Assembly: GCA_937901895.1 (NCBI GenBank)
Contig: CALGTD010000026.1
Location: forward strand, 1 to 59,983
Direction: 5' to 3'
DNA: 59,983 nt
Source: an uncultured Spartobacteria bacterium
Lineage (GTDB): Bacteria; Verrucomicrobiota; Verrucomicrobiia; Chthoniobacterales; JAATET01
The translations under genes and the position numbers were made by a program. Positions 53,249 to 59,983 of the stretch are shown piece after piece. Every line of letters begins with the position of its first letter. The first letter of the stretch is position 1. The notes beneath the pieces are model-generated. The model saw only the letters and a program-made list of their open reading frames with translations. It was not told the DNA's origin and ran no database searches.

Positions 53249-54382
53249 TCATCGCGTCGTCCGCAGTCTGCTGGAGATGCCTTGCACCGCGGCGATTGCC
53301 TCGTCCATCTCTTTCGGCGAATTTGTAACGCTGAGCGAGAAGCGCACGCTCTCGTGTGCGGCACTTCCAGGTTTCATCGCCGCGATGACATGCGAGGGAT
53401 CCGGTGAATCCGCAAGGCACGCGGACCCGCTGCTTGCGCAAATACCGGCTTGGTCGAGAAGTAGAAGCAGAGCCTCGCTGGCGATGCCGGGAAAATGGAG
53501 ATGTGCCGTGTTCGCAAGACGATGGTCCGGATGGCCATTCCGCTCCGCGCCCGGCACAGTAGCTAGCAGGCCGTCCTCCAGCATGTCGCGTAAAGGGCGG
53601 ACAGTCTTGTCGAATGTTCCCACCTTCGTGCGCGCATTTGCAGAGGCGATTCCAAGGCCAGCGATATATGGGAGATTCTCTGTGCCGCCGCGTCGGCCGC
53701 GTTCTTGGTGTCCACCACGAACGAACGGCGTGAATGGGGCCTTGCGTCGCACGTAGAGCGCGCCAATTCCTTTTGGCGCGCCGATTTTGTGCCCGCTGAG
53801 TGCGAGATAGTCGACAGGTGATTTCTTCACATCGACCGGTATTTTCCCGACCGCCTGCACCGCGTCGCAGTGGAATAACACGCCACGTTCACGGCACAGC
53901 GTGCCGATTTCCTCGACAGGAAAGAGCACGCCGGTCTCGTTGTTTGCCGCCATCAGCGAGACGCCTGCGGTTTCCGGGGTGATCGCGGCTTCCAGATCGG
54001 CGAGTGAAAGCAATCCGTCGCGGTCCACAGGCAAATACGTCACCCGGAATCCCATTTCCTCGAGTCCGCGGCAAAAGCTCAGCACGGCGGAGTGCTCTAC
54101 GCTCGACGTGATAATGTGCCGTTTCGTGAGGTCCGCTCGCAGAATGGCGTGAAGCGCGGTGTTGTCGCTTTCCGTGCCACCGCTCGTGAAAATGATCTCA
54201 AGTGGATGTGCGCCTATGAGATCGGCGACCTGCTCGCGCGCGGTTTCGAGAGCCTTTTTGAGCCTCGATCCGAAGCGATAGCTGCTCGATGGGTTTCCCC
54301 ATTCCTCGTGGAAATAGGGAAGCATGGCTTCGACCACCTCTGGAAGCACGGGTGTGGTGGCGTTGTGGTCGAGGTAGATCAT
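53249..54382 (-). CDS. cysteine desulfurase (NifS/IscS/DndA type)
   Basis: A 377-residue PLP enzyme giving sulfur from cysteine as a protein persulfide. MIYLDHNATTPVLPEV, the PLP-lysine motif SGHKIGAPKG, and the catalytic-cysteine loop CASSGSACL are intact. Length is typical of class I desulfurases. It converges on the dnd genes and is the only sulfur donor visible, so it may be the DndA of the island. Equally it could be a housekeeping NifS-like enzyme, as its GC-rich codon use resembles the chromosome rather than the AT-rich end of the island. No iscU or nifU gene is adjacent. Confidence 0.93.
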   Translation of the reverse strand: MIYLDHNATTPVLPEVVEAMLPYFHEEWGNPSSSYRFGSRLKKALETAREQVADLIGAHPLEIIFTSGGTESDNTALHAILRADLTKRHIITSSVEHSAVLSFCRGLEEMGFRVTYLPVDRDGLLSLADLEAAITPETAGVSLMAANNETGVLFPVEEIGTLCRERGVLFHCDAVQAVGKIPVDVKKSPVDYLALSGHKIGAPKGIGALYVRRKAPFTPFVRGGHQERGRRGGTENLPYIAGLGIASANARTKVGTFDKTVRPLRDMLEDGLLATVPGAERNGHPDHRLANTAHLHFPGIASEALLLLLDQAGICASSGSACLADSPDPSHVIAAMKPGSAAHESVRFSLSVTNSPKEMDEAIAAVQGISSRLRTTR

Positions 54383-54502
54383 GAGAGAAAGGGTGCGCGC
54401 GAAGAGGGTATGCCATCAAAACCGTTGTTGTCCCAGCCTGCTCTCGTCGACATTAAGTTTGTCAGCGAGATTCTCCATCGCTCGAGAGACGCTTGGCCTT
54501 CC

Positions 54503-54901
54503 GCCATCGGGATTCGTAGTCGGTCCAGCGCGGTTTGATGGCCATCCTTGGGCGCTTGCGTTCCATCCAACGGGATTTGAGGCTTCTCCGTCGCGGCATC
54601 ACCTCTGTCCATGGACGCTTCGAGTTTGTCCATGGCCATCTCTCTTCACGCCACCGCCATTTAACCCGAATCCATCGGAATTTGAGTCCGATCCATCCAA
54701 ATTTCACGGGAATCCAGCGCGATTTGAGTCTCTTCCATCGCGGTTTGAGGTCGATCCATGACGACTTCGGGACTGTCCGCGACCGGTTGATGTCGATCCA
54801 AGGCCGCTTTCATCGTGTTTCTCGCAATTTTTGTTGCGTCCAAAGCGGTTGATGGAGCGTTAATTGCAGATATTATCGATTCAAATGCGATTCTGGCATG
54901 A
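54503..54901. repeat. degenerate 21-bp tandem repeat array (about 19 units in exact phase)
   Basis: Nineteen consecutive 21-bp units can be laid out without any indel from 54503 to 54901. Most begin TCCA or a close variant and carry a T-rich core (TTTGA or similar) at about positions 11-15; examples start at 54524, 54671, 54713, 54734 and 54755. Individual units differ at many positions, yet the 21-bp register is strict. All three minus-strand frames stay open over much of the array and spell heptad peptides (for example ALDRHQP-VADSPEV-VMDRPQT), so real coding in any one frame is doubtful. The array runs directly into the start region of the next gene. 21 bp equals both seven codons and two helical turns. 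Confidence 0.8.
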
Positions 54902-54924
54902 TTTATTCTCTGCCCCCTGACTGT

Positions 54925-55620
54925 ATGAACAATGCACAGGAGAACAAGTTGGCGATGTATCAAACGGTGTTGACGGTTTGCGACGGAGACACGGCGGCGT
55001 GGTCAGGCATCGCCGCGTTTGGGACGAATCTGGTGGCGTTCCGATCTCTGACGGAGACGATCTCTGCGCTGGCGACGGCGCAGACGGCGGGCCGCGAGGG
55101 GGTGACGAAGGCGAAGGTGCTGGCGACGGAGGGGCTGCTGGACCAGACGATGGTGGTGGCGGGTGCGCTGGGTGCGTATGCCGTGGTGGCGGGAAAGGCG
55201 GAGCTGGAGGGGAAGGTGAATTTCTCCCGCACGGAGCTGGCGAAGCTGCGGGACGATCTGATCGACGACCGCGCGGAGGAGGTGTTGAATCTGGCGACGT
55301 CGAATCTCGCGGAGCTGGGCGCTTATGGCGTGGTGCAGGCGATGCTGGATGCTCTGGATGCGCGGATCGAGGCGTATCGCACGCTGGTGCAGGCGCCTCG
55401 CGCGGCGAGGGTGAGCGTGAAGTCGCTCACCGAGGCGATCGGGGACACATTCGTGCAGGCGGACCGCGTGCTGAAGGGCGTGCTTGACAGGCTGGCGTTG
55501 CAATTCAAGGAGGGCGCGCCGGCGTTTCATGCGTCCTACACGAACGCGCGAATCATCGTGGACCTTGGTGGCGGGCGAGGGGCGCAGCAGCCGGAGACTC
55601 CGGAGGTTCCGGTAGCGTAA
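54925..55620 (+). CDS. uncharacterised helical protein following the repeat array
   Basis: A protein of about 231 residues I do not recognise by function. It is predicted to be almost all helical (ELEGKVNFSRTELAKLRDDLIDDRAEEVLNLATSNLAELGAYG…), with no signal peptide or membrane helix. The N-terminus (NNAQENKLAMYQTVLTVCDGDTAAWSGIAAF) and four-helix-like pattern resemble uncharacterised proteins seen in Verrucomicrobiota and Bacteroidota. Starts are possible at 54898, 54925 and 54955; AGGAG lies upstream of the last. Only the 5' end overlaps the repeat-rich stretch, and codon use is strongly GC-rich. It is followed by a strong terminator. Confidence 0.7.
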   Translation: MNNAQENKLAMYQTVLTVCDGDTAAWSGIAAFGTNLVAFRSLTETISALATAQTAGREGVTKAKVLATEGLLDQTMVVAGALGAYAVVAGKAELEGKVNFSRTELAKLRDDLIDDRAEEVLNLATSNLAELGAYGVVQAMLDALDARIEAYRTLVQAPRAARVSVKSLTEAIGDTFVQADRVLKGVLDRLALQFKEGAPAFHASYTNARIIVDLGGGRGAQQPETPEVPVA

Positions 55621-55751
55621 GACGAGGCGAGTGTCGCGATCCGGAGCAAGCGGAGCCGGTCCCGCCGGATGGCGGGGGATCTAAGGCGTGGGAGTAGAGA
55701 CTCGCTTCGGGCGGGCCGGATGACAGGCCGCCGTTGTTCTTGCCCGAAAAG

Positions 55752-55786
55752 AAAAAAAAGGCCAGCCCGTTGGGGCTGGCCTTTTT
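55752..55786. terminator. strong bidirectional rho-independent terminator
   Basis: AAAAAGGCCAGCCC (55755-55768) pairs perfectly with GGGCTGGCCTTTTT (55773-55786) around a GTTG loop, with A and T runs at either side. It terminates the helical-protein gene on the plus strand and could also stop the minus-strand gene beyond it. Confidence 0.93.
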
Positions 55787-55876
55787 CGGAGCTGAGAGTG
55801 TGGCTTTAGGGATTCCGATCTGGTGATTTGGGGCGGAATTCTGCAGGTGTCCCTGCGCCGGTTGCGTGGGGGATTG

Positions 55877-56101
55877 TCAGTCCTCGCGTGGGGGATTTTT
55901 CCGGGACCGGTGGAACAGGAAGCCGGCGATGAACGCGACGATTGCCAGCAGGGGACCGAAGAAAAATGCGCCCGTCATCGCGGCTTCCACACTGGCGTCA
56001 TGATGGTTCGACGAGACGGATGGCAGAATCCAGAGGCAGCCAAAGAGGCCGACAAAATAGAAGGCAACGCTCCAGACAATGGCCAAGAGGGCGGCTTTCA
56101 A
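55877..56101 (-). CDS. small two-TM membrane protein
   Basis: A 74-residue protein with two membrane helices (LLAIVWSVAFYFVGLFGCLWIL and GAFFFGPLLAIVAFIAGFLF) joined by a short polar loop (PSVSSNHHDASVEAA) and ending in a basic tail (HRSRKNPPRED). No family recognised. The start is a TTG with no good Shine-Dalgarno, which lowers confidence; the hydrophobic pattern argues it is real. Confidence 0.5.
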   Translation of the reverse strand: MKAALLAIVWSVAFYFVGLFGCLWILPSVSSNHHDASVEAAMTGAFFFGPLLAIVAFIAGFLFHRSRKNPPRED

Positions 56102-56929
56102 AGCGTTAGTGCCGGGTTTGACTTCCTTTTAACGGACGACAGGCATTGGAACTGGTGCGGGTGCAACCAAAGGAATACTTCGCGGTATGGACCCCTCACG
56201 ATGATGGCAGGCAAAGCTGCAATGTTCACCGCTGACGTCATCCGAAAGAACAGATCGAGGCGTGAGTGGGGCTTCTGATCGTGTGACGGATTTTATGGGG
56301 TATTGGCAGCGGTGTCCTGTTCGGTGATTCTTGTGCCCGACCACCTGCCGGGGATGGGGCCGACGAGTTCGTTTATCGAATCGCGGAAGATTCCTTGATG
56401 GGCCACTTCCGCCCCAGGAATGGAATTGAAAAAAGCGCGTCAAGAAGTTCTGGCTGCTCACCAGCCAGTCCGCTCGCTCACGATCAGGGGGGAGCCGTCC
56501 CCGGCAAGGAACTGGTTCGGTGTCGGGATGGATGACGACGTTGCATGATGCGTGGAGGCTGTCTGATGGGGCGCGGCTTTTGGGTTTGACGAAACCGCGA
56601 GGACCTCGTGAGCAAAAATCCGATCCTTCCGGAAATGGTGACGGCTCGTGTGCTGACGACCAATCGCGTGAGAAGGACCTAGGAAGGGCGGTAATCCCAT
56701 CCTCAAACCCGCCCTTTTGTAAACAAATAGCCCGCGACCATGGGCTCTGAAACACTGTAGATCCCATCGCCTTTGATCCCGCTGTGGTCTTACGCGCACA
56801 GTGACGGTGAGGCTCCCGCCGATCGTGCGCTCAACATTCGCTCAACCACGAGATGCCTCGACGCGCTGAGCGGGGAGTGGTCCTCCGCCGAAATTCAAAC
56901 GTCACGGGCGATTCCGCTCGATCGCCGTT
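56102..56929. other. 0.8-kb stretch without a recognisable gene
   Basis: No frame gives a convincing protein: the longest minus-strand reading has biased, low-complexity composition and no family motif. No tRNA, known ncRNA or insertion sequence could be identified. One weak feature is AAGGGCGG (56684-56691) paired with CCGCCCTT (56709-56716) followed by a T tract, possibly a terminator. The 3' end may hold the lpxA downstream region. Confidence 0.5.
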
Positions 56930-57697
56930 CTAGCGGATGATGCCGCGCTTGCTGGCTTCGACGAAGTCGAGCAGCGCTGCAATCTGGGGATTCTGTGGGA
57001 GCTGCTGGCGGATCGCTTCGAGCGCCTGCTTCGTGTTCAGGTTGCCGCGGTAGATGATCCGGTAGGCCTCACGCAGCGAGCGGACGACTTCGGGATCGAA
57101 GCCTCGGCGCTCGAGACCGACCTGATTGATGCCGCGAACCTCCGCGGGGTTGCCGTCGGCGATCATGAACGGGGGCACGTCCTGCACGATCTTCGTGCAG
57201 CCGCCGGTGATGGCGTGCGCGCCAATGCGGCAGAACTGGTGGACGCCGCAAAGACCTCCGATGACGACATGGTCCTCGACGATCACGTGGCCGGCGAGGG
57301 TGCCGTTGTTCGAAAAAATGACGTGATTGCCGACGACGCAGTCGTGCGCGATGTGCGAGTAGGCGAGGAAGTTGCCGTCGTTGCCGATGACGGTCTTCGA
57401 GCCGGGCGAGGTGCCGCGGTTGATCGTGACAAACTCGCGGAAGCTGTTGCGGTCGCCGATCTCGAGATAGGTGGGCTCGCCGGCGTATTTGAGGTCCTGC
57501 GAGCGCTGGCCGATCGAGCCGTAGGGAAAGAACGTGTTCCCGTCGCCGATCTTTGTCGGTCCGGCGATCGTCACATGCGGATGGATCGTGCAATTCGCGC
57601 CAATCGTGACGTCCGCGCCGATCACGCAATACGCACCGACCGCGGTGCCTTCGCCGATTTGTGCGGAGGGATCGATGATGGCGGTCGGATGGATCAT
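56930..57697 (-). CDS. lpxA: UDP-N-acetylglucosamine acyltransferase
   Basis: A 255-residue LpxA, the first enzyme of lipid A synthesis, moving 3-hydroxyacyl from ACP to UDP-GlcNAc. The N-terminal two-thirds are left-handed beta-helix hexapeptide repeats (IHPTAIIDPSAQIGEGTAVGAYCVIG…), with the catalytic histidine in YSHIAHDCVVGN. The helical C-terminus has RGFDPEVVRSLREAYRIIYR. It follows lpxC-fabZ by 69 bp on the same strand, so the two form a lipid A unit. This shows the organism makes LPS. Confidence 0.96.
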   Translation of the reverse strand: MIHPTAIIDPSAQIGEGTAVGAYCVIGADVTIGANCTIHPHVTIAGPTKIGDGNTFFPYGSIGQRSQDLKYAGEPTYLEIGDRNSFREFVTINRGTSPGSKTVIGNDGNFLAYSHIAHDCVVGNHVIFSNNGTLAGHVIVEDHVVIGGLCGVHQFCRIGAHAITGGCTKIVQDVPPFMIADGNPAEVRGINQVGLERRGFDPEVVRSLREAYRIIYRGNLNTKQALEAIRQQLPQNPQIAALLDFVEASKRGIIR

Positions 57698-57766
57698 TGG
57701 ACGAAGAGTGGAGTCTGGAGCGAATTGCTCCGGGAGCGGCGATTTCTGGCTCCCGGCAATCTCCGG

Positions 57767-59068
57767 TTATTTGTCGACGATTCCGAAGAGCAGGACGCCT
57801 TCGCTGACGACCTCGCCGTTGACCATGCATTTGCAGGCGGCCTTGCCGAGGCGGGTCTTCATGCTGAGCATGTCGACATGGATGAAGAGGGTGTCGCCGG
57901 GGACGACGGGTTTGCGGAACTTCACCTCGTCGGCGCTCATGAAATAGCCGACTTTGCCCTCGTTTGCCGTGCGGCGCATCATGACGACGCTGGCCACCTG
58001 GGCCATGGCCTCGACCTGCAGGACGCCCGGCATCACGGGGTGGCCGGGGAAATGGCCCTGGAAGAACGGTTCGTTGATCGTGACCGATTTCGTGCCGATC
58101 GCGCGCGCATCCTCGATCTCCACAATCCGGTCCACGAGAAGGAACGGGTAGCGATGCGGGAGGATCGACATGATCTGGTTCACGTCGAGTGCCGCGGCAC
58201 CGGCGGTGACCGGACGGGGAGCCATGGCGGAAATTTCCGAGAAGCGCTTTACGATGGCGCGCGTGAGCTCGGCGTTTGCACCGTGGCCGGGTTTGACGGC
58301 GACGATGTGGCCGCGGAGGCGGCGTCCGGAGAGGGCGAGGTCGCCGATGATGTCGAGGATCTTGTGGCGGACGAACTCGTCGGGGAAGCGGAGCGGTTCC
58401 TTGCTGAGGACGGAGTCTCCGCGGGCTACGATGGCGTTCTCGAGGCTGCCGCCACGGATCAGGCCCTTGTCCATGAGCGGCTTCACGTCCTCGTAAAAGA
58501 CGAAGGTGCGCGCCGGAGCGATGTCCTTCTCGTAGGTCTCGGGAGTGATTTCGATGCTCCGGAACTGCGTGAAGCGGCCTTCCGGTCCGACCTGCGTGCA
58601 GGAAATGCGCAGCTTGTCGTCGGGGAAAATGGTGAGGATCGAGCCTTCCTTCGTCTCGACGTGGATGGGCTCGTTCGGCTCGAAGACGACGCGGGGTGCG
58701 TCCTGCTCGACGATGCCGGCCTGCTGGATCAACTCGACATAGGACTTCGCGCTGCCGTCACCGATCGGCGGCTCGTTCGCGTTCATTTCGACGAGCGCAT
58801 TGTCGACCCCCATGCCGGTGAGGGCGGAGAGGACATGCTCGACCGTGTGGATCTTCGCGCTGCCCTGGACGAGGGTGGTGGCGCGCTCGACGAATTTCAC
58901 GTTCGAGACATGAGCCTCGATGATGGGTTCATCCGGCAGATCCTTGCGGCAGAACTTGAATCCGTGTCCTGCGGGTGCGGGATGAAGGGTCAGGGTGACC
59001 TGCTCCCCCGTGTGGAGCGAGCTTCCGGTGAGACTGGCGGCCGATGCGAGCGTGCGTTGTTTTTCCAC
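57767..59068 (-). CDS. bifunctional LpxC deacetylase/FabZ dehydratase
   Basis: A 433-residue fusion. Residues 1-280 are LpxC (UDP-3-O-acyl-GlcNAc deacetylase): SLTGSSLHTGEQVTLTLHPAP, the zinc motif HTVEHVLSAL and HKILDIIGDLAL with LRGHIVAVKPGHG. Residues 290-433 are FabZ (3-hydroxyacyl-ACP dehydratase): MSILPHRYPFLLVDRI and GHFPGHPVMPGVLQVEAMAQ with the catalytic His/Glu. LpxC commits to lipid A while FabZ feeds fatty acid synthesis from the same 3-hydroxyacyl-ACP pool, so the fusion may balance them. Such fusions are known in Bacteroidota and some relatives. The start is GTG. Confidence 0.95.
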   Translation of the reverse strand: MEKQRTLASAASLTGSSLHTGEQVTLTLHPAPAGHGFKFCRKDLPDEPIIEAHVSNVKFVERATTLVQGSAKIHTVEHVLSALTGMGVDNALVEMNANEPPIGDGSAKSYVELIQQAGIVEQDAPRVVFEPNEPIHVETKEGSILTIFPDDKLRISCTQVGPEGRFTQFRSIEITPETYEKDIAPARTFVFYEDVKPLMDKGLIRGGSLENAIVARGDSVLSKEPLRFPDEFVRHKILDIIGDLALSGRRLRGHIVAVKPGHGANAELTRAIVKRFSEISAMAPRPVTAGAAALDVNQIMSILPHRYPFLLVDRIVEIEDARAIGTKSVTINEPFFQGHFPGHPVMPGVLQVEAMAQVASVVMMRRTANEGKVGYFMSADEVKFRKPVVPGDTLFIHVDMLSMKTRLGKAACKCMVNGEVVSEGVLLFGIVDK

Positions 59069-59113
59069 GAAGATCCTTTGAAACGACTGTCCCCGCGGCC
59101 CGGCGAAGGCTCG

Positions 59114-59620
59114 CTAGGACGCGGAAGGTGCGGATTCTTTGTGACCGAGCAGGATCAGGTCCAGATATTTCTGGTTTCCGGCGCGGAGGCGGTTGACCAG
59201 GCACTGGCCGATTGCGGCGAGCAGATGAATCGCCGCGGCGGGTTGCACGCCTGCGAGCACGCCCACCACCATGCGGGTGATCCGAAGGACATGCGTCTCC
59301 TCGAGAGCATCAACGGTGGCCGAGCGCGGACCGTCGTCGACGAGCGCGAGTTCGCCAAAAAAGTCGCCTTCCTTGAGCGTCGCGAGGTCGACGTCCCGGT
59401 TCGTCGCGGGATCGGTGAAATGGACGCGGACCGAGCCGCGAATGAGCACATACATGCAGAGGCCCTGCTCGCCCTGGGTGACGATCGATTCGCCGGGCTG
59501 GTAGGTGCGGCAGTCGGAGAGGCTGAGGAGCGTGGCAAGTTCGTCCTCCTTGAAGCCCGCGAAGAGCTTGAACTTCGAGAGAACGACACTGTCGCAATCG
59601 GGCTTTTTGAGTTCGGACAT
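59114..59620 (-). CDS. cyclic-nucleotide-binding domain protein
   Basis: A 168-residue protein with a single cNMP-binding domain: FAGFKEDELATLLSLSDCRTYQPGESIVTQGEQGLCMYVLIRGSVRVH, then the phosphate-binding cassette DFFGELALVDDGPRSATV with the Glu and Arg that hold cAMP/cGMP. No DNA-binding helix-turn-helix follows, only a helix (HLLAAIGQCLVNRLRA), so it is a CRP-like sensor or regulator lacking its own output. The ATG at 59620 was chosen over upstream in-frame starts, which add a proline-rich stretch. It lies 45 bp upstream of lpxC-fabZ on the same strand. Confidence 0.88.
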   Translation of the reverse strand: MSELKKPDCDSVVLSKFKLFAGFKEDELATLLSLSDCRTYQPGESIVTQGEQGLCMYVLIRGSVRVHFTDPATNRDVDLATLKEGDFFGELALVDDGPRSATVDALEETHVLRITRMVVGVLAGVQPAAAIHLLAAIGQCLVNRLRAGNQKYLDLILLGHKESAPSAS

Positions 59621-59748
59621 GGGAATCGTTGATGCTCGCAAAACCTTCCCGCCCGGGGTCGGTGCGGCACATTCACGACTAGCATCGGCTCCGGCATTTG
59701 GGAAGGGAAGTTTGGCCGGGATTGCCATGCTGCGGGCGGGCGGCCACG

Positions 59749-59983
59749 ATGCGCGCGATGGCGGTGAATTTCGACGTGCTTGGGGAGACGGAGGATTTGC
59801 TTGCGATCGACAAACCTGCGGGCCTGCTCGTGCATCCGACCCGACCGGGTGGCCCGCCGACCCTGTGGGACGGTCTGCGCGATCTGCTCGCCTACGAGGT
59901 GGTCAACGGAGGCCAGGTCTCGCTGATCAACCGGCTCGATCGCGAGACGAGTGGTGTCGTCCTGATCGCGAAGAATGCGGCCG
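59749..59983 (+). CDS. RluA-family pseudouridine synthase (5' part, truncated by window edge)
   Basis: The first 78 codons of an RluA/RluD-type RNA pseudouridine synthase: VLGETEDLLAIDKPAGLLVHP and INRLDRETSGVVLIAKN with the catalytic aspartate in RLDRETSG. ATGs at 59749 and 59758 are both possible starts. There is no N-terminal S4 domain, so it resembles the RluA/RluC-like branch lacking it. The target uridine cannot be told. Divergent from the cNMP-binding gene. Confidence 0.88.
   Translation, partial: MRAMAVNFDVLGETEDLLAIDKPAGLLVHPTRPGGPPTLWDGLRDLLAYEVVNGGQVSLINRLDRETSGVVLIAKNAA

Noticed and set aside
54503..54901. CRISPR array
   Set aside because: The 21-bp units are contiguous and degenerate, with no constant repeat and no unique spacers; there are no cas genes.
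56129..56767. A 212-codon minus-strand gene
   Set aside because: Composition is typical of non-coding GC-rich DNA (Pro/Arg/Ser/His-rich), with no motif and no Shine-Dalgarno.

Overview
The window is GC-rich, gene-dense chromosomal DNA from a Gram-negative bacterium, most probably a member of the Verrucomicrobiota. The evidence is a single-chain LpxC-FabZ fusion next to lpxA, PEP-CTERM-tailed surface proteins (one damaged, one only a remnant), a CotH/lamin-tail exoprotein, a DUF1080 secreted protein and a degenerate 21-bp heptad-type repeat array. The phylum is an inference; no rRNA gene is present to settle it.

Layout. 0-5 kb: a YihY-type membrane protein, a PhnA-like zinc ribbon protein, a DUF2071 protein, a zeta-like kinase toxin with a Phd/YefM-like antitoxin, and a PEP-CTERM gene broken by two single-base frameshifts. 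5-9.6 kb: tRNA-Val(GAC), an FHA-nucleotide cyclase, riboflavin synthase, and a DUF4410 lipoprotein overlapping a REC-GGDEF-EAL protein. 9.6-16 kb (minus strand): a secreted protein with four DTG motifs, dprA and topB in one run. 16-31.5 kb: mainly housekeeping genes (recF, aroC, a CvpA-like protein, gatB) mixed with secreted or membrane enzymes. 31.5-40.4 kb (minus strand): a five-gene trehalose operon in the order glgX/treX, treY, treZ, GH37 trehalase, PAP2 phosphatase, most junctions overlapping. 40.5-44.7 kb: a very large CotH-kinase/lamin-tail exoprotein.

45.0-54.4 kb is the accessory highlight, a DNA phosphorothioation (Dnd) island. It encodes a DndC sulfurtransferase, a DndD SMC-like ATPase, a DndE domain fused to a HerA/FtsK-like ATPase, an unknown three-TM coiled-coil membrane protein, a DGQHR (DndB-like) protein, and a protein with two HARE-type winged helices followed by a TIR domain. 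A convergent cysteine desulfurase could supply the sulfur (DndA role). No DndFGH or SspE restriction gene is visible, so the HARE-HARE-TIR protein, possibly with the membrane protein, is the best candidate effector. The left edge abuts a truncated PEP-CTERM gene, and the later island genes are clearly more AT-rich than the surroundings.

54.5-59.98 kb: a strictly phased 21-bp tandem repeat array leading into an uncharacterised gene and a strong terminator, about 0.8 kb with no convincing gene, then lpxA and lpxC-fabZ (lipid A synthesis), a cyclic-nucleotide-binding protein, and the 5' part of an RluA-family pseudouridine synthase cut by the window edge.
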